From the NCBI GenBank assembly GCA_029641185.1, contig JAPWGK010000023.1, positions 682,001-746,000 of the forward strand: a stretch of 64,000 nt of DNA. Reading direction: 5' to 3'. Both the position numbers and the translations under genes were made by a program. Below are positions 20,594 through 30,779 of this stretch, piece after piece. Source of the stretch: Pseudofabraea citricarpa. Taxonomy: Eukaryota; Ascomycota; Leotiomycetes; Helotiales; Dermateaceae. Within the stretch, counting starts at the first letter, position 1, and each line of letters starts with the position of its first letter. The notes beneath the pieces were generated by a model. That model was not told where the DNA came from, ran no database searches, and worked only from the letters and a program-made list of their open reading frames with translations.

Positions 20594-22966
20594 ATGTCCC
20601 AGTCAATGCAACAACAGCCCATCGAAGTCGAAGAGCGTGATCAGGCTGGCAATCTCGTAGCAACCTATGTAACGAGCGGCGGTGATGGGGATGGCTCAGA
20701 TACAGCCGAAACACGAATCGATATAATTGTAAATATCTCCCTATGCCTAAACAGCTACATCTAGCTCCATTGGCACGATATACTAAGAATTGATCTCTCG
20801 AACAAGGTGCCGAGAAATTCAAACAGCTATGCTAGGAGTGTGCTGAATGCTTTCCTCCCGGCGGGGTATCCCCATAGTGTAACGAAGGATTACCTTGAGT
20901 GAGTAGATAAAATCCATCTTCTCTAAAGGGAGTTACAGCTTCTGATGGTGTGAGTTAGGTATCAGATATATGTAAGTTTTCTTTTCTTATCAGAGAAGGG
21001 TGTGTCGTTTTGCTGAATTTCATGGTAGGATTCTCTACAGGCTTTCTCGAGCTCAATCGCTGGGTTGTTGTCCTCGAGAGCTGTCCTTGAAGGTGAGCTA
21101 TTAGATTTTATTATTGCTAAAATCTGTTGTTGTTTGATTCAGCCACTCAGTCCTCCTTGAGCTTTAGATTCCTCCCAATACAAGTGCTTAGGGTGGATCC
21201 AGAAACCCTAGTGAAATAGAAACAGCTTTCTTATTATGGGTAAATATGAAGAAGAAGAAACTTTCCTAAAGCCCCAAAGCTATGAACACAAACAATGTCA
21301 TTAGGGAAATCGAGTCAAAATGTGACGAACTACAAGGGTGAACCATAGTGCAGGAGCACAGGTTTCGTCTTTGTATAAAAGTTTGATTGTTTTCTTGTAG
21401 GGGCATAAATATTATCAAGCGTTATAATGCCCTCTATGAGTGTCTTGTTCTTTCTCTTCTGCGTAGGCAACAGAACCAGCACAGATATATGCATGTGCCA
21501 ATCCAGCCATCATTTATTATTTGGCTTCATCCACAATACTCTTCAAAATTTATATAACTTTCTGCAAAGCCGGGCGTTGAAGTTCTTTCTTGCTCCATTT
21601 CTACCTCCTCGAAACCCTTCTTACGTGTGCTTGAAGACATTTAAACTCTTCTTCATTTTGAAAGGTCCAATGGAAATCTTGGAATGCTTTGCTATCTCTA
21701 AATGATCAATTCTCCGACGCTGTTTATTAAGAGTTCAGATAATGATTTTTCTTCGTTTGCACTCGTGGCTAATTCATCGATAGGTATCGGCGTAGGAGAT
21801 AGTCATGCTTCGCCAACAGCAGCACTTCTGCTGTCAGTTCTCCAAGATAGCATGGGTCGAATAGCCACGATTTTGTTTGCTCATCGTCTTGGGACTTCCC
21901 TCGAGCCAGAGTGCAAAATGTACCGATTGTTAGCTGATATCTTCAACGACTCGGCCATGATCCTCGATTGTCTATCTCCAGCATTACCCAAAAGCTCGAG
22001 AGTCCTACTGCTCAGCTTCTCGAGTGTTCTGCGCTCGTTATGCGGTGTTGCTGCTGGGAGTAGTAAAGCTTCCCTGAGTGCACACTTCGCTACGCAAGGT
22101 AACTTAGGAGAGCTGAACGCTGTATGTATACGCCAAGTTTAAAATGCTCAACAAGTTTCTCACAAAGATTTTAGAAAGATTCGAGTCAAGAAACCGTCAT
22201 TTCACTTCTGGGCATGCTCGCAGGCAGTCTGGTCGTATCACACATCTCTTCGCAATGGGCTACCTGGACAGCCATGATCGCGTTACTTGCTATTCATCTA
22301 GGAACCAACTACCTAGCTGTCCGTGCAGTAAGCATGCGGACCTTGAATAGACAAAGAGCCAACCTACTCTTCTCGCATATCCTGAGCCAGCCTACACCTA
22401 CAGAATTTCGCGAGAAAAATGCTCTGCCACGAGAGTTGAGACTCCTCACTCCTGATGAGATATCTCTGAAAGAGCGCGTCTTTGAGCGAGATGGGGTCCT
22501 TCGCTGGAATGGTAGCGAGATTCTGGGTTATTGTCGACTTGGTGTTGACTTGCAGAGTGTGCTTGATCGGCTTCACTTACCTCACGAGAAGACAGGAAGC
22601 TATAAGGGTAACCTTGGTAGACTAATAGCTTTATACAGAGATGAAAGTTATATCCTGTGGTATGACCAAGTAAACCGGACGTATCTTATTGTTCTCAAAG
22701 AAGACGCCACAACTGCTACGCAACTCAAAGCGTGGATGCATGCTCTTGATTCCGCAAGACAAGGTACAGAAGCACCGGATGCCGAGGCACTGTTTATCCA
22801 TTTCCAAAGCACCTTGAAAGTTACGAACAAACTTATAGAAGGCAGTAAGCTCTTTGAGAAATTGGAACTAGCAGGTTGGGACCTCGAGATTGGAGCAATG
22901 GAAACAAGGTCCGGCACTCGAATACAGTTACGGAGGGAAGAATCCAAAAGTAGAAAGCTCAAATAG
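20594..22966 (+). CDS. RUS-family (DUF647, root UVB sensitive-like) membrane protein
   Basis: Six exons: 20594-20728, 20807-20898, 20959-20971, 21029-21092, 21784-22121 and 22175-22966, giving 477 residues. The family signature runs across four exons: FLPAGYPHSV.., then DYLEYQIYDSLQAF, then SSRAVLEGIGVGD and a glycine/alanine-rich membrane region with RLLADIFNDSAMILD and GVAAGSSKASL. After it come KDSSQETVISLLGMLAGSL and the conserved TLNRQRAN. Plant RUS proteins act in seedling UV-B response and auxin transport; the fungal role is unknown. Residues 45-300 are largely hydrophobic; the rest is a soluble domain. The exon 1 to exon 2 join (acceptor AACAAG) is the weakest. Exon 3 is only 13 bp and intron 4 is 691 bp. 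Confidence 0.8.
21093..21783 (+). other. Unusually long intron (691 bp) in the RUS-family gene
   Basis: The donor GTGAGC follows ..VLEG and the acceptor ATCGATAG precedes the next codons of the same conserved block (GIGVGD), so nothing coding is missing between them. Other introns in the window are mostly 45-75 bp. The insert is AT-rich, has no extended protein-like frame, and includes a TATAAAA word near 21375. A perfect hairpin lies ten bases after the donor. Confidence 0.75.
21103..21125. repeat. Perfect 8-bp inverted repeat (hairpin) near intron donor
   Basis: AGATTTTA (21103-21110) and TAAAATCT (21118-21125) are exact reverse complements separated by seven bases. In the pre-mRNA this would form a small AU-rich stem just downstream of the 5' splice site of the 691-bp intron. 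Confidence 0.8.
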
Positions 22967-23140
22967 TCAAGATATTTGATGATGTGTTCCTACAATTACT
23001 TCTACAAAATCCATGACCAATTTGGTTACAATGAACGCAGTCATGGTATCATACAACTCTTCGAAGCAGAGATTCCCTAATATTCCTCCAACGCCAGATA
23101 TGCCAACACATGTTTTACAAATCTTACCCCAATACACTTC

Positions 23141-23983
23141 TTACACTAAACCCAGAATCTTTGAACCTCTCATCTTCCAACCCTCCAGACTGTTCAGCTT
23201 TGGTCTGACATCCAGAAAGAAATTCAATTTCCCGTCTCCAGCATCGTTTCTTCCGGCATAGAAATCAATCACGTATTCAACCTTTGTGCCGCATCTGTCC
23301 ACTACCCAGTCATGTCTATCGAAAGGCGCTGTGTATCCTAGGAGGGTGTTAAATCTTGCTTTTGGGGTCATGCTCCTCGACAATCCTAGAAAAGAATGCA
23401 GTCTCGGACCTCCACATCTACACAGGAGAGTATTAGTAAAAGGATTGTCTAGGGAACCTTCAGATCACACTGACTTCTCACTGGAGCCATAGGGCCGTTC
23501 CCATTCTTTGATTTCTTTCCAAGCCCTCTCATTCACAGCATTGTGTATTGGCACAATAGTCTTCATGTCCTTCGCTTCACTTTGATATCCCTTCCTCTTC
23601 ATAGCTTCAAAGAACATCTTCTCACTGGGATAAATCCAGTTCCCGCTCTCACTGACACCGCTCTCCTTCTCACTATTCGCCGGCTTTTCCGCATGGTCGA
23701 CGGGCGAAGCTCTGGGAATCGTAGAAACTTCCCGATCGACTGCCAATGATTTCGGGACGTCAGAAGCTGGGGCTGTGAGTTTCGAAAGGAGGCTCTGAGG
23801 TGGCGGCGACGGGTTCTGGTCAATGGCGCTCGAATCACAGCTGTTTGCTTGCTTTTCTGGACTCGGTTTTGGGACTGCGCCTGGAAAGACGGTGGTTTTC
23901 GAGGGATTCGATTTTAGCCAGGCTGCGCGCGTGGCATGATCTACGGGGCAGACCTCTGCAGGCGCTTCTGATTCTTTTGCCAT
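23141..23983 (-). CDS. CYC3: Cytochrome c-type heme lyase (holocytochrome c/c1 synthase)
   Basis: Exons 23482-23983 and 23141-23409 on the minus strand give 256 residues; the acceptor is best placed at GGAG for frame, giving ..SSPRLHSFLG.. The enzyme sits at the mitochondrial intermembrane-space face of the inner membrane and attaches heme covalently to the CxxCH motif of apocytochrome c or c1. Visible hallmarks are the heme regulatory motif C12-P13 (CPVDHATR), the heme-contact region ending in HNAVNERAWKEIKEWE, and PFDRHDWVVDRCG with VEYVIDFYAG near the C-terminus. A second CP-like motif at S93-P94 (SPVDHAEK) lacks the cysteine. Cytochrome c1 heme lyase (CYT2) is an equally possible assignment; the family is certain, the substrate is not. 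Confidence 0.85.
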
Positions 23984-24307
23984 ATTTGGTCGCGTGTATC
24001 TTCACTGAGGGCGAGGTCGTTGAGGATCCAGGGAATGGTCAGCAAGTCGATGATGGCACAATTGCACTTGCTTGATGCATAATAATAATTTTGAACCCCC
24101 TGCCGAGCGGTACTTGATGGGCAAAGTGTCCGATTGGTTGGAGCCGAGGCGGGACTGACCGCCTCGAGCATTGGAGAGATTGGTTCTGCTTAGGTTTAGG
24201 TCCTGCAGCAACACTATCTTACTTCCCTATCGACTTACGACTAGTCATCTTTTATACTTGATCTTACTGTAAGAGAAAGCACATACATACTTTGATTCAC
24301 GCTCAAG
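23984..24307. promoter_or_regulatory. Divergent promoter region of the heme lyase and MVD1
   Basis: The 324 bp between the two divergent ATGs hold both promoters. They include AT-rich stretches near 24080 and a CTTTTATACTTG word near 24250 that may be a TATA-like element for MVD1. I cannot assign a sterol-regulatory site by eye. Confidence 0.45.
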
Positions 24308-25546
24308 ATGGCCGACGGACAAGTTTATCAAGCTAGCACGACGGCACCCGTCAACATTGCCGTTGTAAAGTAAACAAACGACCCCTCCTTTCCACGAAAC
24401 AAAAAAATTGACCCCTCATTCAGGTACTGGGGAAAACGAGACGCCAAATTGAACCTGCCAACCAACTCCTCGGTCTCAGTAACACTCTCTCAGAAGGACC
24501 TGCGCACGCATACGACGGCCGCATGCTCTTCGAGCTTCTCCGCTGAGGATTCCTTGCTATTGAATGGCTCTCCCCAGGATGTAAGCGGTGCACGCACACA
24601 GGCGTGTTTCCGTGAACTACGGGCTCTTCGTACTGCTCTCGAAGCCAGCAATTCCTCCCTACCCAAACTCGCCTCTCTCCCTCTACGAATAGTCTCCGAG
24701 AACAACTTCCCTACCGCAGCAGGTCTCGCTTCGAGTGCTGCCGGCTTCGCAGCCTTGGTCCGCGCCATTGCGAATTTGTACGAATTGCCTTCTTCACCAA
24801 CAGATCTGTCCAGAATTGCAAGACAAGGAAGCGGAAGTGCATGCCGATCGCTATTTGGTGGATATGTGGCATGGCAGATGGGAACCAAGGCTGATGGATC
24901 AGACAGCGTAGCAGTTGAGGTTGCTCCAGCTTCTCACTGGCCTACAATGCGTGCTCTTATCCTTGTAGTTTCTGCTGAGAAGAAGGGTGTCAGCAGTACT
25001 TCGGGTATGCAAATCACCGTTGCAACTTCAGAGCTTTTCCAGCGCAGAGCCGAGATTGTCGTTCCCAAGCATATGGAAGAAATGGAGAAGGCGATCAAGG
25101 AGAAGGATTTCGGGACTTTTGCCAAGGTCACCATGATGGAGAGCAACAGTTTCCATGCTACTTGCTTGGATACGTTCCCTCCCATTTTCTACCTCAACGA
25201 TGTTTCTCGTGCAGCCATCAGAGTTGTCGAGGATATTAATGCTGCTGCCGGAAAGATTATCGCTGCATATACCTTCGATGCTGGTCCAAATGCAGTCATC
25301 TACTTTGAGGAGAAGGATTTGGATGCTGTTGCAGGACCCTTGAAGATGGCTTTGTCAGGATTAGATGGATGGCAAGCTGCGGAGAGGGAGATCAAGCTAC
25401 AGAGTTTGGAGAAGGTAGATGAGAGAGCTGTCAACGTCCTGAAAGATGGTGTGTCCAGAATCATCCTTACAAGTGTAGGAGAAGGGCCTATCAAGACCGA
25501 AGAGTCTTTGGTGAAGGCTGATGGTACCCCATTGAGACAGAATTAA
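24308..25546 (+). CDS. MVD1: Mevalonate diphosphate decarboxylase
   Basis: Exons 24308-24369 and 24424-25546 (donor GTAAAC, acceptor TTCAG) give 394 residues, the usual length. The enzyme (Erg19) converts mevalonate-5-diphosphate to isopentenyl diphosphate with ATP, the last step of the mevalonate pathway that feeds ergosterol, dolichol and ubiquinone. The substrate-binding start YWGKRDAKLNLPTNSSVS crosses the splice site. The GHMP ATP loop, FPTAAGLASSAAGF, is at about residues 116-129, and the catalytic aspartate lies in AYTFDAGPNA near residue 300. Nothing suggests loss of activity. The gene is convergent with ALG14 (298 bp apart), another enzyme that depends on a polyprenol product, though this may be chance. 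Confidence 0.95.
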
Positions 25547-25844
25547 TGAAAATCACATAGGAAAGATTTATGGTTGTGGAGCTTTGTGCCTAGATATCCC
25601 CTAAATATTGATTGCTTTTGTCGCGAATCTCAAAAAACATAGTGATGACCTTTTTAATACCTCCGCTCAAGCATAGGCATAACTCTAATTGCTATTCTAT
25701 ATGCTCCAAATATCTTATCTGGTCTGACTATAGGCCATATTATCGAATGGTGATTGTCATCCCAGCAGGGATTGGGGTTTTATCAGAGCTTCCCTGGTGT
25801 AAATAAATTTCTTGTCTTAAAAAGCACCCCAAGCTGTGCCACGC

Positions 25845-26815
25845 TCAATCAACCAGAAAATCTCTCCATTCCACTTTGTTATAACCCTTCCCTTTCAACT
25901 CCGTCTGGAGCCTCTGCCACTGCACCAGAAACCTATCACACACCCCAAGCTCAAGCAAAATCCTCCCACTCAAACTCAGCGTCCTCACACGGGCGAAGCT
26001 TTCGACATAAATAATCTTCATCTTCTCGCTAGGAGCCAGGGCCAGAAATTTCAAAACATAGCTGGCGAGCACGACCAGTACGGCCGTAGCGGGACCGTTG
26101 ATCACGATCACGTCTGGGTAGGTTGGTGATAGGAAGAGATGAATCATGCAGTCGAAGAAACAATGCATGGAGCTCAAAGGCGTGCTCCATAACGGTTGGT
26201 GGATTTTTCGTGCTCGATGCACGCGTGTCGTTTGCCAGGTGCCGGTGCTGGAAGATGTCTCTCCCGGTGCAGTAGGCTCAATGAGCAATAACTCATCCTC
26301 CGGCTCTGAATCTCGAAAGTGATGTTTGCTCTGGAGCTGCGTCTCTAGTTGAATGGCTTTCCTCTGTGAGAAATCGTCACCGCTTGAATCTAAAGAATGT
26401 GTTAGTTATCTGACTTTTTGTTGAATGTTAACTCAGGTGAAAGTGGGACTTACAAATATATGTTCGCTGCTTATAACGCGTGATATCGATGGTTCTTAAC
26501 AGAGATATCATCTCGGACGTGTGGCCACCTGATCCAAAAACCGCCGCCAGATGTACATCTTGACCCGCAGATACTGGTTTTCTTCTTGATGACGGTGAGA
26601 TCTGGTAAACACGAATCTATGATCCAATGTTAGCATTTTCTGCGTTGTTGAAGATGAACAGGTGAAGTGAGGTGTATAGTTACTGGTACAAAGAGGATAA
26701 GTGTCAGAAAGACAGTGGCTAATTTGAGAGTGAGGGCGCGGTAGATGAGATATGTGACAGCCCATAACGCGGGGATTGTGAGTGCCGCAACTACCTTGAG
26801 TATGAAGTTGTTCAT
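25845..26815 (-). CDS. ALG14: UDP-GlcNAc transferase membrane subunit Alg14
   Basis: Exons 26684-26815, 26454-26616 and 25845-26389 on the minus strand give 279 residues. Alg14 anchors the catalytic subunit Alg13 at the cytosolic face of the ER; together they add the second N-acetylglucosamine to dolichol-linked oligosaccharide. The N-terminal 44 residues form a membrane segment (hydrophobic at about 5-43). The glycine-rich VFGSGGHTSEM (about residues 70-80) is the Alg14 signature. Later blocks include VIVINGPATAVLV and IIYVESFARVRTLSLSG with DRFLVQW. The loop at about residues 100-165 is rich in Ser, Glu and His and longer than in yeast, as in filamentous fungi. All three exons join in frame. 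Confidence 0.9.
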
Positions 26816-27276
26816 ACTGACGGTTTACTCTTTTGATCTTCCTCAATCCCAGAAAATTGTAGACGCCAGGGAAGGAGGAAGATAATAAGTTGTTGCCTGT
26901 AATATGACCCGCGTCTGGTACAAGCAGCGTCCTAACCTTCTCGCTACCTGACTAAATCAGGGCTACACTTGCGTTGTCGAATATGTCTGCCTTCTCGAAT
27001 GCTTGAGCACGATTGAGAATATACTTCCGGCAAATAAATAAAAGAAAGGCCCTTGGGCAGGCTTTCAACCACACTTCTTTGCACACGACTCCTAAATATA
27101 CAACAGCCTGCACGCAAACTCAAATTCACTTTCGTAATCTTTCTTTTCTAGGATCACTTGCATCCATTGTCTACTTTTCCCCTTTTTAGCCAACAACATA
27201 CAGGCTCCTCTTGTCGTCGTTGTCGTTGTTGTTGTCAAGGCTCAAAGAAGCACAGTTGTTCCTTCGAAGCGACGCG
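26816..27276. promoter_or_regulatory. Divergent promoter region of ALG14 and IMA1
   Basis: The region between ALG14 and the longest IMA1 frame is about 460 bp. It holds a pyrimidine-rich leader and a GTCGTT/GTTGTT triplet tract at 27212-27236 directly before the first IMA1 ATG. No specific motif can be assigned. Confidence 0.5.
27212..27236. repeat. TTG/TCG trinucleotide tract
   Basis: A 25-bp tract of TCG and TTG triplets lies in the probable IMA1 leader. It may vary in length between strains. Confidence 0.7.
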
Positions 27277-29824
27277 ATGAATCTCACCGCATCCGAACAA
27301 GCGCTGGTGAGCCACGACCGAAAGTGTCCGTGCGCGCAATGCAGCGGCGGCAGAATTGTTTCTCGAGTGACGAGATCCGAGGACGAGGAACAACAACAAC
27401 CCTCCACCGTGACGTACATTCTTCGATGTCTCGCGTTTCTTCTCATGGCTCTCTTGTCCAGCAGGAAGAGGTTAAGTTGCCATTACTGCAATAAGAAATC
27501 TCGTATTATCCAGGATGGATCTATCGCTTTATGGCAGTGTCTCAGCTGTGGGCAGAATAACTATCTTGACGAGGTAGCCTAGCCTTTGCCCCCCTCCTTT
27601 TTTTTGTATTTATTCTAACGGAGAACCCAGAACGGTGATATTGCGGATCCTCCGGTAGCCCAAGAATTAGAGGCAGCAGGGAAATCAAATAGTATCTTGT
27701 CAGATCCGTTTTTTCTCCCGAATCAGCGGCGCGGCGACGACCCCTTCTGCTCAACATGTCTAAATAACCAGCGCATCCTCCGATCCGCATTATCGGAACT
27801 CGACGTCGAACTCGACGAAGATCATCCGAATTATTACGAAAGCGGGCGCGCCTTCGAGCAGAGCAAGAAGAAATTAGAGCAGCTATACCCGCAAGTATGC
27901 GACGAATGTGCCGGTATTGCGACGGAGCGCATCATGAAAACAAAATATACGGCGCAAGCGGATAATTTTGGAAGGGGCCTGAGAAGAACAAAAGAAGCGC
28001 GTGAGAGAGCAAATGCTTCTTGGGGCCGCACTATCATATCTTTCCTCGGTAGCGGTTTTAGGAAAGAAACGTACCTGAAGGCGCAGACTATCACTTTCTA
28101 CGACTTTATGCTCTTCATCGCCCCCGGTTTACGTTATTACGGCCAGCTTCTTGGTGTACTATTCCACTCTGTTACGTTGCTGGTTAGCTTACAACGTCTG
28201 TCAATATGGTACTCAGGTAATCCTGAAATCATAGAAGAGTCGCTATCATGGTTGCCAAGTAATACTGGAATTGCTGTTCCGGAAGTTGTTACATCCCTCG
28301 CTCTTAATGCTTATGGCCTACTCGTCTTCGCAGCTATATCACCTCTATGCGCTCAGCCTGGCTTCCTGATGAGTTTAACTTCATGTTGGTGGAACCCGTA
28401 TTTTAGGGAGTGGTGGAGAGGCTTCACCTTACATCTGTCGGGCTTCAAAAGCTGGTACACATTTACATACGGCTCTGTCATTGTTCGAGGTCTCATTTTG
28501 AAATACATGGGTACTCAAATTTGGGAGGGGCCATATGTATTAATGACGATTGCATCTCATGCAGCGGCACTTTTCCTCATCACGAAAGCTGTAAGATTCC
28601 AAGCCTTTACTTTATTTAATTCGTTCTAACTATGATTAGTCTCGAGCCCACATTAGGAGAGACATGAATGCGCTCTTTCACACCTCCCCCGAACGACTAC
28701 CTAAAGCTGGCTCTACTCCACGGAACATAAGTCCTAATAATACGGATATTGCAGATGCTCTCGAAGCTATTAGTACTAAGTCCGTTAAACAAGAACCTTC
28801 ATTAACTGCATCTCCTTCGCCATTTTCAAGAACGGCTGCCTTGCCATTTCAAGGGAAACCAAATGGTGCCATTACAAGAGTCCAATCAAATCTTCATAGT
28901 CCTTCTCAGTTACCCACGCTTTCTACAGAGAATGATTTTCGTCCACGTCCCCAGCCTGGCGTATTTCATGAGGCATTCTCTAATCGGTATAAGAGCGTGG
29001 GGGTCGAGGAAATGGAATGGTCACCAACTGGGTCTCCGTATCGTGCATTTCACAATGACCTGTTGGATTCACGTGCCACGGGATCATTCAACAATGCTCC
29101 AGTAGGTGATAAATCATCGCCATTCTGGTACAAGGTTCCTTCAGCTCCATTGAGTCAAGCTGAGCGAGCTTTTAAACAACACCAGCCACCAAATTTCAGA
29201 CCGACATCACAAGAGGTCAAGGAGAATTTCTTTCAAGCCATGACGAAGAGGAAATCTCCTATACCTCGCAATCGCTCAACCCAAGATAGCAAATCACAAG
29301 TGGAGAGCCAGCATGATTTTGTAATGGCGCAACCGAGATTCTTTCCGCCAGCTGAAAATGATTCTGGTGATTCTCTGGCAGATTGCTTCGGGAGTATCAC
29401 GTTGACAGAAGCACCTCCAGACCATCCCCAAACCAGGGTTTGGCGGGGAAACCGGTTCGTGCAATTCTTGTTGCTTTGCGTTTCTCTTCTATTATGGAAC
29501 ATTGTTCCATTGATACCACCCGATATTTCGGTCTATTCAGCGTTAGGAGCTATGTTAGCGTGTTGCTTTGTTGGATTTGCGGTGGTGCCTGAGCACTTTG
29601 GGACCAAATTTGAATATCGGCCAAAAAGGTCCTCTTCTACACATCTATTACTGGCCTCCCTCGGCATAGGCGAGATGCTTGCGGGTGCTCTGTTTATCCT
29701 CATCTGTTCAGCGGGCGTATCAACATTTCCGCTGCAGGCTGGTGGCCATGCTTCTTGCTGGTCGGCGGGCAATACCTTGATTGGATTGATGCTAGCTCAG
29801 GAGTTCGTTGCGTGGAATTTTTAG
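27277..29824 (+). CDS. IMA1: Inner nuclear membrane protein Ima1 (Samp1/NET5 family)
   Basis: Exons 27277-27573, 27631-28590 and 28640-29824 give 813 residues from the first ATG; an in-frame ATG at 27445 (giving 757 residues) fits family starts better because MALLSSRKR directly precedes the zinc module. Ima1 links heterochromatin and centromeres to the inner nuclear membrane and to LINC complexes. The N-terminal cysteine module has CHYC and CLSC pairs with NNYLDENGDI, followed by FCSTC and VCDEC pairs. Residues from about 240 to 420 hold several membrane segments. A long disordered middle (about 425-660) is rich in Ser/Pro. Three more membrane segments lie at the C-terminus (about 670-805), the last close to the stop. 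Confidence 0.85.
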
Positions 29825-30779
29825 ATTGCATAATAATTTTTCTTCGTTACCTAGATTCATCGTGGCGTCTGTCTTTTCTTTCTCTCGTCGTAGGGGGTTT
29901 TTTTTATTTATGTTTTGTTCTTGGCATTGGCACTGGTTTTGGTTATTCTTGTGTGCATGGGTGGACTCTTTGGTGGGTCGAGTGAACATATTTGTAGGCG
30001 TTTGTAGATACCATAGAGAGAGGCTAGTCTCGGAAGGAATTAAAACAAAGATTCAATCTTCTCTTGATCCTGCAAAGCCGACTTCGGATACAGTATATAT
30101 AACAGTGCTCAAGGTTGTGGGTCCTTGGAAGTAGATGAGGTGCAAAGAACCTTTCTGTACCTACATGAAGCTAGAGACTGGCACATGGCGAGACGCCACA
30201 TTAAGTGCCACAAAAGTTGTGGATAATTGTACACTTCTGGTTATGCTCTTGAGTAATCTATAGTGATTGTTTGCTTTAGGTTAGTCCATGCATGCATCAC
30301 ATAATTGAGATTGTATGCTTTTACTCTGCAAGTGATTACCCAATCCTTAATCGCTAGTCAAAGCCAAAGTCGAAGTCACAACAAGTCTCCTTCCTGGCCA
30401 TGGACAAAAGGAACTCTCGGCATACCCAGCCATAACCGACACACATCCTGCCCCCCGATCACGGCCTTTACCCAGCAGAACCGCGGCTATTGGCAGGGAC
30501 AAGCAGAAGGGCCGCCAGTAGGCAGAGATAGCGAGAAAGCTCCAGTCGCCAGCCCGACGTCATGCCTGCAAGTGGGGCAGCACGTCTCAACCTGTCCAGA
30601 CTCCAGAAGCTCTTTCGTAGCCTCGTATGATCTTCTTTCCTTTTAATCCTCTCTCTCCAGAACACACAATCAACTCTCCCAAACCCTCTCTCCACTCTCC
30701 ACTCTCGTTTTTCTTATCTGCCACTCTCTTGGGTCTGGTATCTGATCTCCTCTTTGTTCGGCTGAGCTGGCAAGAAACA
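29825..30779. other. Intergenic between IMA1 and ACH1
   Basis: The 955-bp spacer begins with a T-rich IMA1 3' flank. Its last 150 bp are CT-rich, a typical leader for a well-expressed gene such as ACH1. No gene is seen. Confidence 0.55.

Noticed and set aside
21427..21705. 92-codon open frame inside the long RUS-gene intron
   Set aside because: Hydrophobic, AT-driven composition without similarity to a transposase or any known domain; not enough for a nested gene.
23984..24307. Possible sterol-regulatory element before MVD1
   Set aside because: No clear match to a known fungal SRE or upc2-type site could be defended by eye.
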